Below are positions 1-7,941 of a DNA stretch of 41,796 nt, one piece after another. The position numbers and the translations under genes were made by a program. The stretch comes from Muribaculaceae bacterium (GTDB lineage: Bacteria; Bacteroidota; Bacteroidia; Bacteroidales; Muribaculaceae). The notes beneath the pieces are model-generated. The model saw nothing but the letters and a program-made list of their open reading frames with translations, was not told where the DNA came from and did not search any database. Each line of letters starts with the position of its first letter. The first letter of the stretch is position 1. The stretch is from assembly GCA_029062005.1 (NCBI GenBank), contig JAIDQZ010000037.1:1-41796 (forward strand), written 5' to 3'.

Positions 1-360
1 GAACCAGATAATGTCGGGGGGGGGGCTCGGCATAGTCCGCCTAAAGGAAGGGTTTAACTTCCTGCGGACCACCGTCAATCCGATCCAGCGTAAAGCCGTA
101 CGGGTATGCCGGGCGGGGTGCCGATGATAGCTCCCGCTTGGAGGCTTTGACGAATCATCCGTCTGTGTCGCGCTTCCTCCTTACGTCCAATGCGCCCGGA
201 CTTTGACACACGCCCGTGGTAGCCCGGTAATGCGACCATACACCCACTGCCTCTCTTTGGATTCGATACGCGCCGTGCATGGAAGCGAGGATTGCTCCTC
301 TGACGATCTTCTTCTCCGTCCCCTACGCCTGCCATACTTCAGTTCCGGCAGGTCTTACGA
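1..360 (-). ncRNA. Candidate structured RNA of unknown family (partial at window edge)
   Basis: This 360-nt stretch has no convincing protein gene, is clearly richer in GC than the flanking DNA, and is dense in nested complementary segments. Helices I can pair by eye: 28-33 with 106-111; 35-40 with 64-69, stacked on 45-50 with 58-63; 123-128 with 154-159 enclosing 131-134 with 140-143; 164-169 with 205-210 enclosing 185-188 with 198-201; 287-291 with 296-300; 328-333 with 347-352. The 287-300 hairpin has a GCAA (GNRA) tetraloop only when read on the minus strand, which favours minus-strand transcription from the promoter near 474-481. I checked for RNase P, tmRNA and group II domain V signatures and found none that hold up. 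The 3' side may extend beyond base 1. An 86-codon minus-strand frame inside it looks like chance. The RNA nature is inferred from base pairing only. Confidence 0.45.
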
Positions 361-366
361 CTGAGA

Positions 367-468
367 CAAAAAAAGAAGAGCCGCATCGGTGGAAAAAATT
401 GGCTCTTCTAAAGTCAAGAATCAGCACGTGACTCCTGTGATATTTTCAGACATCGCTTCCACCGATGC
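367..468 (-). ncRNA. Small RNA or attenuator leader with two competing helices
   Basis: Read on the minus strand, a transcript starting near 468 would begin with a 12-nt segment (457-468) that is perfectly complementary to 383-394. That second segment lies in the loop of a 9-bp hairpin (401-409 with 374-382) followed directly by seven T residues (368-374), a textbook intrinsic terminator. No nucleotides separate 383 from 382, so a full 12-bp helix and a full 9-bp helix are hard to form together. The two therefore look like alternatives: terminator versus anti-terminator. A further 5-bp hairpin pairs 412-416 with 429-433. The product is either a free RNA of about 100 nt or a regulated leader reading into the structured region at 1-360. 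I do not recognise the family. Confidence 0.55.
368..409 (-). terminator. Intrinsic terminator of the small RNA/leader
   Basis: A 9-bp perfect stem (401-409 with 374-382) has an 18-nt loop and is followed on the minus strand by a T7 run. No T run follows it on the plus strand, so it works in one direction only. Its loop holds the 12-nt segment that can instead pair with the transcript's 5' end. Confidence 0.6.
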
Positions 469-473
469 TGACG

Positions 474-505
474 CAAAATTACAACGACAAATCCGAATAC
501 GCAAT
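474..505 (-). promoter_or_regulatory. Bacteroidota-type promoter for the minus-strand RNA
   Basis: The minus strand reads TAATTTTG at 474-481, an exact match to the TAnnTTTG -7 element. An ATTG (502-505), three of four bases of the -33 TTTG element, lies 20 nt upstream. The predicted start falls at about 467-468, exactly at the first base of the 12-nt pairing segment of the RNA. Confidence 0.55.
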
Positions 506-634
506 ACCCCAAAAACCGCATACTTCGGCATATGTTAAAAATATTAACAATTAACTCAAAATGCTTGAACAATGTTTGAACATCAAAATAAAAACAATAC
601 AACTTATTACAAATCAACAAATTTCAAACGCAGT

Positions 635-642
635 TACATTTG
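635..642 (+). promoter_or_regulatory. Possible -7 element for the dxs operon
   Basis: TACATTTG matches TAnnTTTG, but no TTTG-like -33 box stands 19-21 nt upstream. The predicted start (about 649) would leave the ATG at 651 nearly leaderless, so either the ATG at 681 is used or the true promoter lies elsewhere. Confidence 0.3.
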
Positions 643-650
643 CATTTGAA

Positions 651-830
651 ATGAAACCAGCAAGAATAGCAGGACTCGCCATGCTTGCACTCCTATGGGT
701 ATGGCTCAGTGTTGGTCTTCTCACCTCCGCAAACGGATTCAATCTGAAAAACATCCTGATAGCGGCGATGAGCGGTATCATTATCTTTGTACCCTTATAT
801 AAGAAATATGTCAAGGGTGATAAGAAATAG
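651..830 (+). CDS. Small two-helix membrane protein (59 aa), hypothetical
   Basis: A 59-residue protein with two predicted membrane helices (about residues 6-25 and 29-50) and a short basic tail, KKYVKGDKK. Function unknown. I chose the ATG at 651; the frame stays open upstream to 561, but that extension is AT-rich and reads like noncoding DNA. An ATG at 681 would trim ten residues and give a normal leader after the possible promoter at 635-642. The stop lies 6 bp before the dxs start, so the two are almost certainly co-transcribed. The coupling to dxs is the only functional clue. It could be an assembly or regulatory microprotein, but nothing in the sequence proves that. Confidence 0.6.
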   Translation: MKPARIAGLAMLALLWVWLSVGLLTSANGFNLKNILIAAMSGIIIFVPLYKKYVKGDKK

Positions 831-836
831 CAAGAA

Positions 837-2789
837 ATGAAACAAGAATCTGTACAAACGCCAAATATTACTGTCCGTACCAACGGCTACGGACTTCTTG
901 ACAGCATATCGTCGCCGGCAGATGTACGCAAACTGCGTCTCGACCAGCTGCCCGAGTTATGCTCTGATATAAGGCGTTATCTCATAGATAATCTTTCGGT
1001 AAATCCAGGACACTTTGCATCAAGTATGGGAGCCGTCGAGATAATTGTAGCTCTTCATTACGTATACAACACTCCGACCGATCACCTTTTCTGGGATGTC
1101 GGACATCAGGCATATGCACATAAAATCCTTACCGGAAGAAAGGAAGCTTTTACTACACAAAGAAAGAAAGGAGGCATAAGCGGGTTTCCCTCTCCACTTG
1201 AATCCGAATATGATACTTTCGTCACCGGACATGCATCAAACTCCATTTCTGCGGCCCTCGGCAGAGCAATAGCCGACAGGAATACTCCGGGACTTGAAAA
1301 CAATAAGACGGTAGCTGTGATCGGCGACGCTTCCATAAGCGGAGGACTGGCTTTTGAGGGACTCAATAATGTGGCAAATAACCCTAATAATCTTCTCATT
1401 ATACTGAACGACAATGAGATGAGTATAGATGCAAATGTCGGGGGACTACATTCATACCTTTCAGATCTCTCTACATCGGCAAGATACAACAAATGGAGGG
1501 CTAAACTATACAATGCCTTCCGCAACAAAGGAGTTGTCACTGAAAAAGGAAAAGGTCGAATACAGCGCTTTGCCAATTCGGTCAAAAGTCTGGTCAGTGG
1601 AAAACAGAATATTTTCGAAGGTCTCAATATAAGATATTTCGGACCGTTTGACGGTCATGACGTGATTAAGATTGTCAAGATCCTCACTGATATAAAAAAT
1701 ATGCAGACCCCTCGCCTGCTCCACCTCAATACAATAAAAGGGAAAGGCTACGGACCAGCAGAAAAGAATCCTGCCAAATGGCATGCCCCTGGTCTGTTTG
1801 ATCCGGAGACAGGAGAGAAAATATGCAACGATTCTTCAGATAGTCCCCTTCCATGGCAGGAGGTATTCGGACGTACTCTCGTTGAGTTAGCCGCAAAAGA
1901 TGACCGTGTGATGGGTGTCACAGCTGCAATGCCGAGCGGAACCTCTATCTCACGAATGCTTGCCGAATACCCTGAAAGAACTTTTGACGTCGGAATATCT
2001 GAAGGACATGCCGTAACTTTCTCTGCCGGACTTGCCACAGGCGGCAAACGCCCTTTTACTGCTATATATTCCACATTCCTGCAGCGTGCTTATGACAACA
2101 TAGTCAACGATGTATGTATACAGGGACTCCCTGTCACTTTATGCATTGACAGAGCCGGCATAGTGGGAGAAGACGGTGTGACGCATCACGGACTTCTCGA
2201 TATTGCCTATCTGCGATGCATCCCCAATCTGTTGGTTGCTGCCCCCGCAGATGAAGAGACCCTGCGCAATCTTATGCTGACATCGCTTAATTCAGACGGT
2301 CCGATGGCAATACGATATCCGAGAGGGAAAGCCACCACTAAAGAATGGAAGACTGAAATGAAAGTGCTTGAAATAGGAAAAGGACGTGTGTACGCAGAAG
2401 AAGAATCTTCCGATGTTGCAATCCTCACAGTCGGTCCGGCTCTTCATGATGCAGTCAAAGCAAAAAAAATTCTTGAAGAAGATGGTGTCAAGACCGATAT
2501 ATATGACATGATATGGGTGAAACCTCTTGACACATCACTCCTTAAAAAAATCACTGATAGCCATAAACTGATTATTACAGTTGAAGACGGAGTCTCGACC
2601 GGAGGATTTGGAAGCGCAGTCACGGAATGGTGTAGAGACAACAATAGCAGTGTGACAATAAAAACGCTTGGAGCTCCAGACTCGTGGGTGAGTCACGGTA
2701 CCGTCTCAGAACTAAAGCATGATTGTGGATATGACAGTGATGGAATCGTAAAGACAGTCCGATCCGCGATTTCCGTTTTAAAACAGTAA
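837..2789 (+). CDS. dxs: 1-deoxy-D-xylulose-5-phosphate synthase
   Basis: Condenses pyruvate and glyceraldehyde 3-phosphate into DXP, the entry step of the non-mevalonate isoprenoid pathway and a branch to thiamine and pyridoxal cofactors; cytosolic and dependent on thiamine diphosphate (family knowledge). At 650 aa it is full length. The N-terminal TPP domain shows the GDA...NDN magnesium/TPP motif at 163-165 and 191-193 and conserved His residues at 59 and 90. The pyrimidine domain has the catalytic Glu in the ISEGHAV motif near residue 387, and the C-terminal transketolase domain has VEDG followed by GGFG. It starts 6 bp after the small membrane protein gene and ends 3 bp before trkA, so it sits mid-operon. 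Nothing looks damaged. Confidence 0.97.
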   Translation: MKQESVQTPNITVRTNGYGLLDSISSPADVRKLRLDQLPELCSDIRRYLIDNLSVNPGHFASSMGAVEIIVALHYVYNTPTDHLFWDVGHQAYAHKILTGRKEAFTTQRKKGGISGFPSPLESEYDTFVTGHASNSISAALGRAIADRNTPGLENNKTVAVIGDASISGGLAFEGLNNVANNPNNLLIILNDNEMSIDANVGGLHSYLSDLSTSARYNKWRAKLYNAFRNKGVVTEKGKGRIQRFANSVKSLVSGKQNIFEGLNIRYFGPFDGHDVIKIVKILTDIKNMQTPRLLHLNTIKGKGYGPAEKNPAKWHAPGLFDPETGEKICNDSSDSPLPWQEVFGRTLVELAAKDDRVMGVTAAMPSGTSISRMLAEYPERTFDVGISEGHAVTFSAGLATGGKRPFTAIYSTFLQRAYDNIVNDVCIQGLPVTLCIDRAGIVGEDGVTHHGLLDIAYLRCIPNLLVAAPADEETLRNLMLTSLNSDGPMAIRYPRGKATTKEWKTEMKVLEIGKGRVYAEEESSDVAILTVGPALHDAVKAKKILEEDGVKTDIYDMIWVKPLDTSLLKKITDSHKLIITVEDGVSTGGFGSAVTEWCRDNNSSVTIKTLGAPDSWVSHGTVSELKHDCGYDSDGIVKTVRSAISVLKQ

Positions 2790-2792
2790 TCT

Positions 2793-4130
2793 ATGAAAAT
2801 CATCATTGCAGGTGCCGGGGAAGTGGGGACTCACCTAGCCAAGATGCTTAGCAATGAGAATCAGGATATAATTCTCATTGACAGCGATCAGCAAAAGCTT
2901 GACTCACTTGACTCCCATTATAATCTGATGACCCTCTGTGGCTCTACATCATCGTTTGAGACGATGCGTAGAGCCGGAATTCATAATGCCGATCTCTATA
3001 TCGGTGTAACTCCTTTTGAGACAAGAAACATAACTTCATGTTCGATAGCGAAAAAACTTGGAGTCAGAAAGACTGTGGCAAGAATAGACAACTACGAATT
3101 CATGAAGAAGGAGAATCGTCTTATTCTCAAGGAACTCGGAATAGACACTCTGATATATCCGGAGTATCTTGCTGCACAAGCTATAGATCTCGCTCTCTCC
3201 CACAACTGGGCAAGATATTGGGGAGAGATGGGAAATGGACAGCTAATAATGATAGGTGTGAAGATTCGTGATAATTCCCAGCTTTGTGGAGTAAAACTAC
3301 GGGAACTCCCAGTGTCGGCACATCATTTTCATGTGGCTGCAATCAAAAGAAATGCCGAAACCGTAATACCGGGTGGCAATAACTCAATTGAAAAAGACGA
3401 TATAGTCTATTTTATCACTACTCCACAATATGTGGAGGAGGTACGTGAGCTATGCGGGAAAAAGACAAGAATCATCAAAAAGGTGATGATCATGGGTGGA
3501 AGCCAGATCGCATTACGGTTCTGCTACGAGTTTCATGACAGATATCAGATCCGCCTGATCGATATCGATAGGGAAAGGTGTGAGTATCTTGCCACCGAGA
3601 TTCCTGAAATCGAAGTCATCAACGGCGACGGCAGGGATGTCGAGGTGCTGAGGGAAAACAATGTGTATCAATATGATGCTTTCATGGCATTGACATCAAA
3701 GTCTGAGACCAATATTCTCACATGCCTTACAGCAAAAGATTTCGGAGTGCCCAAGACAATCGCTGATGTGGAAAACCTTCAGTTCTATAGTGTGGCAGAG
3801 AGTCTTAATATAGGCACTTCAATCAATAAGAAACTGATGGCTTCGTCGAGTATCTTTCAGATATTGCTTGATTCAGACGAATCAAATTCGAAGTTTCTCG
3901 CTTTGGCGGATGCTGAAGTATGTGAACTTGAAGTAAAGGAGAAAGCAAAAATCACTAAAGCTCCTGTAAAGGATCTAAAACTTCCGTGGGGCATGACTCT
4001 TGCCGCTCTAATACGGAGAGACGGGAAAGCAGAGCTGATCGGTGGTATGACACAAATTCATGCAGGCGATAAGGTAGTTGTATTCTGCCTGAGCGGCACA
4101 ATCTCAAAGATAGAAAGGTGGTTCAGCTAA
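2793..4130 (+). CDS. trkA: Trk system potassium uptake protein TrkA
   Basis: Peripheral cytoplasmic NAD(H)-binding regulator of the TrkH potassium channel. The 445-residue protein has the expected duplication of RCK-N plus RCK-C. The first Rossmann motif is GAGEVG at residues 7-12, with an acidic adenosine-ribose contact in LIDSD about 20 residues later. The second repeat starts near residue 229 with a degenerate glycine motif (MGGSQIA) and an LIDID strand end. Each is followed by a TrkA-C domain (near 140-220 and 365-445). It starts 3 bp after dxs and overlaps the trkH GTG start by 13 bp, so the two Trk subunits are translationally coupled. The weaker second glycine motif suggests nucleotide binding mainly in the first half (inference). 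Confidence 0.96.
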   Translation: MKIIIAGAGEVGTHLAKMLSNENQDIILIDSDQQKLDSLDSHYNLMTLCGSTSSFETMRRAGIHNADLYIGVTPFETRNITSCSIAKKLGVRKTVARIDNYEFMKKENRLILKELGIDTLIYPEYLAAQAIDLALSHNWARYWGEMGNGQLIMIGVKIRDNSQLCGVKLRELPVSAHHFHVAAIKRNAETVIPGGNNSIEKDDIVYFITTPQYVEEVRELCGKKTRIIKKVMIMGGSQIALRFCYEFHDRYQIRLIDIDRERCEYLATEIPEIEVINGDGRDVEVLRENNVYQYDAFMALTSKSETNILTCLTAKDFGVPKTIADVENLQFYSVAESLNIGTSINKKLMASSSIFQILLDSDESNSKFLALADAEVCELEVKEKAKITKAPVKDLKLPWGMTLAALIRRDGKAELIGGMTQIHAGDKVVVFCLSGTISKIERWFS

Positions 4131-5599
4131 AATTCAGACATAATGCGTACGTAAATATGCGTATGCTCCTGCGCACGATCGGATGGCTGCTTATGGTCCT
4201 TTCCGGATTCATGCTGTTTCCGCTTTTAACCGCCATAATTTATGGTGATTCCGAGATAAGACCAATTGTCATATCCATGGGCATAACATTTGGTTGCGCC
4301 GTTGGCTTGATGAGCCTTAAGCCAAAGAGCAAGGAGATGGGTAAAAGGGAGGCTATACTTCTTACTTCTCTGATATGGGTGATTCTGTCGCTTTTCGGCA
4401 TGCTTCCGTTTCTACTATGCGGCACACACGATAGCGTCAGCGATGCTTTTTTCGAGACAATGAGTGGGTTTACCACAACAGGCGCATCCGTGCTAAGTTC
4501 CCTAAAGGATGTGCCTCATTCACTTCTTTTATGGAGATGCCTTCTTCAATGGATCGGGGGATTGGGTATTATCCTGTTCACACTCGCAGTGGTGCCAATG
4601 CTCAATAACAAAGGGGGCATGTTGATGTTCAACGAGGAAGTAACCGGTATAACACATGATAAACTTCGTCCGAGAGTGAGCAATACTGCCAAATCTTTGT
4701 GGGCAATATATATTTGCTTCACGATAGCATGTATATTGCTGCTGTGGATTTCGAGGATGAATCTTTTCGAAGCCATATGTCACGGACTGTCCACAATGTC
4801 AACCGGAGGATTTTCAACCGATGATATAAGCATACGAGATTGGAACAGTCCTTATATTATCATTATTCTCACCGTGTTCATGTTTATCGGAGGTGTCAAT
4901 TTCAATCTCATTTTCGCATCGGTATATGGAGATTGGAAAAAGCTATTAAAAAACGATGCTTTCAAATGGTTTTGCAGAACACTTATTTTTGGCTATCTTG
5001 TGTTCACAATCTCCATAATAGCAATGCGTCACGTACATTCCTGGCAGGAAGTGACTATAATTCCCCTTTTTCAAAGTGTATCCATTCTCACTTCAACAGG
5101 TCTTGTGGTACCTCACTTTGAGCAATGGGGTGCCGTGTCGTTTATTGTAATGCTTATATTCATGGCTGTCGGAGGATGTGCAGGAAGCACTTCAGGAGGT
5201 GCAAAGATCGACCGATTCATAATATTTTTCAAATTTCTGAAAAATGAAATGTACCGCACAATGTATCCTTCTGCCATAAGGACCGTGACTGTCAACGGGA
5301 AAGGCACTTCCTATGTGATAGTCATGAAAGTTCTCGCATTCATTGCGCTATATTTTTTGGTGATATTAATCGGTGGATTTCTGCTGACAGTGATAGGTGT
5401 ACCCTTTGAAGACAGCTTTTTCTATTCTCTTTCCGCAATCTCCAACGCCGGAATCGGAACTGAAGTTGAACAGGGTGTTTCCTGTTATTCCATTATTCCC
5501 GATGCGGCAAAATGGATACTTAGTTTCATCATGCTCACAGGTCGTCTTGAACTTTATACGATCCTTCTGCTTTTCACTCCGGCATTCTGGAAAAAGTAA
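4118..5599 (+). CDS. trkH: Trk system potassium uptake protein TrkH
   Basis: Integral inner-membrane potassium channel subunit that works with TrkA. At 493 aa it has the four-fold M-P-M layout, with four filter-like loops: SGFTTTGAS near residue 114, STGGFST near 226, TSTGLV near 322 and SNAGIGT near 439. The start is the GTG at 4118 inside trkA; an ATG at 4157 would remove 13 residues without touching the first helix. It is the last gene of the dxs-trkA-trkH unit. A 6-bp hairpin follows at 5605-5629. Confidence 0.96.
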   Translation: MVQLKFRHNAYVNMRMLLRTIGWLLMVLSGFMLFPLLTAIIYGDSEIRPIVISMGITFGCAVGLMSLKPKSKEMGKREAILLTSLIWVILSLFGMLPFLLCGTHDSVSDAFFETMSGFTTTGASVLSSLKDVPHSLLLWRCLLQWIGGLGIILFTLAVVPMLNNKGGMLMFNEEVTGITHDKLRPRVSNTAKSLWAIYICFTIACILLLWISRMNLFEAICHGLSTMSTGGFSTDDISIRDWNSPYIIIILTVFMFIGGVNFNLIFASVYGDWKKLLKNDAFKWFCRTLIFGYLVFTISIIAMRHVHSWQEVTIIPLFQSVSILTSTGLVVPHFEQWGAVSFIVMLIFMAVGGCAGSTSGGAKIDRFIIFFKFLKNEMYRTMYPSAIRTVTVNGKGTSYVIVMKVLAFIALYFLVILIGGFLLTVIGVPFEDSFFYSLSAISNAGIGTEVEQGVSCYSIIPDAAKWILSFIMLTGRLELYTILLLFTPAFWKK

Positions 5600-5604
5600 A
5601 AGAC

Positions 5605-5629
5605 AGGGGCAGCCATATAGACCGCCCCT
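5605..5629 (-). terminator. Hairpin between convergent trkH and alcohol dehydrogenase genes
   Basis: AGGGGC (5605-5610) pairs with GCCCCT (5624-5629) around a 13-nt loop. On the minus strand it is followed by a T-rich stretch, on the plus strand by little T. It could serve both convergent genes, but looks stronger for transcripts leaving the alcohol dehydrogenase side. Confidence 0.5.
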
Positions 5630-5653
5630 TCGGATTATTTAAGCCATGTGTCA

Positions 5654-6823
5654 TTATTGGGCTGCTATGCAGTATATCTTCTCTGCTATGTCCCTATTTA
5701 TCCTGATATAATTACCGAAGACCTCACCCTTGTTTTCTGTCACTTTTTCAGCAAGCAGCTTCACATCAGGATTTTCTATTCCCAGTTCTTTCATGCTTAC
5801 AGGCATTCCTATTGATGAAAGGAATTTCTTTAATTTTTCAATGCCCTCGTCAGCAGCTTTATAATCATCATCCTCATCAATGTCGAAAACACGACGGGCA
5901 AACTGAGCGAGTTTTCCGGGATTTTCCTGCAATGCATATGTCATCCAAGCAGGGAACATAACTGCAAGACCGGCACCGTGAGTTACATCGTAGACAGCAC
6001 TGAGTTCGTGCTCAAGACCATGTGTAGCCCAGTCTTCTTCCCTGCCGCCGCTGCACACACCGTTATGCGCCAGAGTTCCGCTCCACATAATATTTGCACG
6101 AGCATCATAATTCTCAGGCTCCGCAATAATCTTGGGGGCTTCGGTAATGATTGCTTTTAAAAGACCTTCTGCTATACGATCCGTGATTTCCACCTCGGGC
6201 GTATTTGAAAAATATCTTTCCATGATGTGAGCCATCATATCTGTGATTCCGGCAGCAGTCTGATAAGGAGGAAGAGTAAATGTAAGCTCCGGATTCATAA
6301 GAGCGAATTTAGGACGAAGAACATCGCTTCCCATTCCCAGTTTATGCAGACCGTCAAGTTTTGTGATCACTGTATTTCCAGATCCTTCGCTGCCGGCTGC
6401 AGGAATAGTCAGTACCACACCTACTGGAAGAGCCTTTTTTACTTTCGACTTTCCACAGAAGAAATCCCAGAAATCTCCATCGTAGGGAATCGCAGCTGCA
6501 ATTGCCTTGGCAGTATCTATTGAACTTCCGCCACCAACCGCAAGCACAGAGTCAATACCTTCTCTTTTTGCGATCTCTATTCCTTCATAAACCTTGGAGT
6601 CAACAGGATTCGGCTGAACTCCTCCAAGTTCGGCGTAGCGTATGCCGGCGTTGTCGAGACTTTTCCTCACACGGTCAAGAAGTCCGGATTTTATGACAGA
6701 TCCCTTACCATAAACAACAAGAGGCTTCTTCATTCCAAATGCATCAAGCTCTTCGGCAACCTTATTCTCAACTCCCCTCCCGAATACATACTTCGTAGCT
6801 GGGAAAAACACAAAATTATTCAT
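5654..6823 (-). CDS. Iron-containing alcohol dehydrogenase (YqhD/butanol dehydrogenase type)
   Basis: Group III metal-dependent alcohol dehydrogenase that likely reduces aldehydes to alcohols with NAD(P)H in the cytosol. At 389 aa it is full length. The nucleotide-binding GGGSS lies at 97-101. The metal ligands align with those of YqhD: Asp195, His199, His268 (WATH) and His282 (THG), including the 14-residue spacing of the last two. The substrate (butyraldehyde, methylglyoxal-type aldehydes or other) cannot be read from sequence. It stands alone on the minus strand, convergent with trkH. Upstream (6824-6879) there is only a degenerate promoter-like ATATTTTG. Confidence 0.93.
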   Translation of the reverse strand: MNNFVFFPATKYVFGRGVENKVAEELDAFGMKKPLVVYGKGSVIKSGLLDRVRKSLDNAGIRYAELGGVQPNPVDSKVYEGIEIAKREGIDSVLAVGGGSSIDTAKAIAAAIPYDGDFWDFFCGKSKVKKALPVGVVLTIPAAGSEGSGNTVITKLDGLHKLGMGSDVLRPKFALMNPELTFTLPPYQTAAGITDMMAHIMERYFSNTPEVEITDRIAEGLLKAIITEAPKIIAEPENYDARANIMWSGTLAHNGVCSGGREEDWATHGLEHELSAVYDVTHGAGLAVMFPAWMTYALQENPGKLAQFARRVFDIDEDDDYKAADEGIEKLKKFLSSIGMPVSMKELGIENPDVKLLAEKVTENKGEVFGNYIRINRDIAEKIYCIAAQ

Positions 6824-6879
6824 AAGAAGTCATCAAAATATTATTTGCATTTACTATACCGTCCAAATTTTTTAAGAGG

Positions 6880-7380
6880 TCAATGATAACTGTATCTGAA
6901 GGAAACCTTGCTGTCCGAACTTATTTTATTCACAAGAATGGCAGCTCGATAATAGGTAAACCAATCATCTTCAGCATCTGAATTCGCATCGGGATAAACA
7001 GTATCGAAGTCTGATTGAAATGCATAAATTTGATCAGCGTTATCATAATACCAGAACAATCTGTGACTCTTTACGTAACCCGGAATAATGAAATAGTGAA
7101 CCAATAACGTGTATCGTGTAAAATCAATATCCATCAACTTTAAGTCTGTCATATTGATGTTTGGCTCATTCGGGTACTCTGCTTCAGAATTGATCACAAA
7201 TCCTTTTCTGGGATATTGACGTCTTTCTTCAGGAGTGAGACTGCCCCAGTCAACTACTTGCGATCGGGGTTCGAATTCCTTCACGATTTCCTTATGGACA
7301 TAAATACCTTCGTCATCATGTCTGTCACAAGATATCAACAGGCATACTACGGCAAACAATACTACATTGAAATATTTCAT
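6880..7380 (-). CDS. Hypothetical lipoprotein (166 aa)
   Basis: Unknown function. The N-terminus is a lipoprotein signal peptide: a hydrophobic run (residues 5-17) ending in the lipobox LISC with the acylated Cys at position 18. The residues after Cys are acidic and charged (DRHDDEG), as often seen in exported Bacteroidota lipoproteins. The mature part is small, soluble and rich in aromatic and acidic residues; I recognise no domain. It lies 72 bp downstream of the Nim-like gene on the same strand, so it may be the last gene of that transcript, though I see no terminator or promoter in the gap. The downstream gap to the alcohol dehydrogenase is 56 bp. Confidence 0.8.
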   Translation of the reverse strand: MKYFNVVLFAVVCLLISCDRHDDEGIYVHKEIVKEFEPRSQVVDWGSLTPEERRQYPRKGFVINSEAEYPNEPNINMTDLKLMDIDFTRYTLLVHYFIIPGYVKSHRLFWYYDNADQIYAFQSDFDTVYPDANSDAEDDWFTYYRAAILVNKISSDSKVSFRYSYH

Positions 7381-7452
7381 ACTTATACAATTAAGATATA
7401 AGCTATAACGAATTCTTCGGTATATTTATTGCCTTATCCTGTGCGCACATTT

Positions 7453-7941
7453 TTATGAAACAGGAACTACAAGCTCAATTGCCTCTTTTCCGGTTATTTC
7501 AATAATCTTAATCCTGACGATACATACATTCTTTAAAAATTTATTGATTTCATGTGACGGATCAATTCCTGGAGAATATTTCTCGCACAATAAACTAAGG
7601 GCATCCTCAATCTTCTTTTGATCCAATATTATTTCTGCATGACCGAATACGATCACGCTCCTGAAATATGAAGTGAATTCCTCCGGAACCACGTCATCCT
7701 TGTCTATGATGCATAACGAGCATTTAGGATTGCGCCTTATAGCATCAATCTTATGTCCTTGCCGTGCACAATGTAGATAAACAAAGCCATCAGCATAGAC
7801 ATAGTTGATTGGAACCGTATATGGATAATCATCATCTCCGGCTACTGCCCACACCGCAACTCGTCCGCCTTTAAGAATCCTGATGCTTTCTTCCATCGGC
7901 AGTAGCTGTCTGATCCTTCTCATTCTTCTTTCCATATTCAT
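7453..7941 (-). CDS. Pyridoxamine 5'-phosphate oxidase-family flavoprotein, NimA-like
   Basis: Small split-barrel flavin-binding protein (162 aa). The order RRKRQLL-like N-terminus (RRIRQLLP), a GDDDYPYTVPINYVY strand near residues 35-49, QGHKIDAI at 61-68 and the FRSVIVFG strand at 93-100 match the family that includes the 5-nitroimidazole resistance NimA proteins. Most members of this family in gut bacteria have no tested role, so resistance should not be assumed. The start overlaps the SMR gene stop by 4 bp (ATGA), which implies translational coupling; an internal ATG two codons on would break the overlap. It is the fourth gene of the MFS-DUF5107-SMR-Nim unit. Confidence 0.88.
   Translation of the reverse strand: MNMERRMRRIRQLLPMEESIRILKGGRVAVWAVAGDDDYPYTVPINYVYADGFVYLHCARQGHKIDAIRRNPKCSLCIIDKDDVVPEEFTSYFRSVIVFGHAEIILDQKKIEDALSLLCEKYSPGIDPSHEINKFLKNVCIVRIKIIEITGKEAIELVVPVS

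Noticed and set aside
75..335. 86-codon minus-strand reading frame
   Set aside because: Arg/Gly-rich translation with no family resemblance, lying over strong RNA helices; better explained by GC-rich structured RNA.
1..360. RNase P RNA or tmRNA on the minus strand
   Set aside because: An AAAGTCCGGGC string resembles the RNase P conserved region I, but it lies mid-RNA, and the other conserved blocks and the tmRNA ends are missing.
367..468. H-type pseudoknot with both helices formed
   Set aside because: There is no linker between 383 and 382 to span a 12-bp helix, so coexistence of both full helices is sterically unlikely; alternative pairing is preferred.
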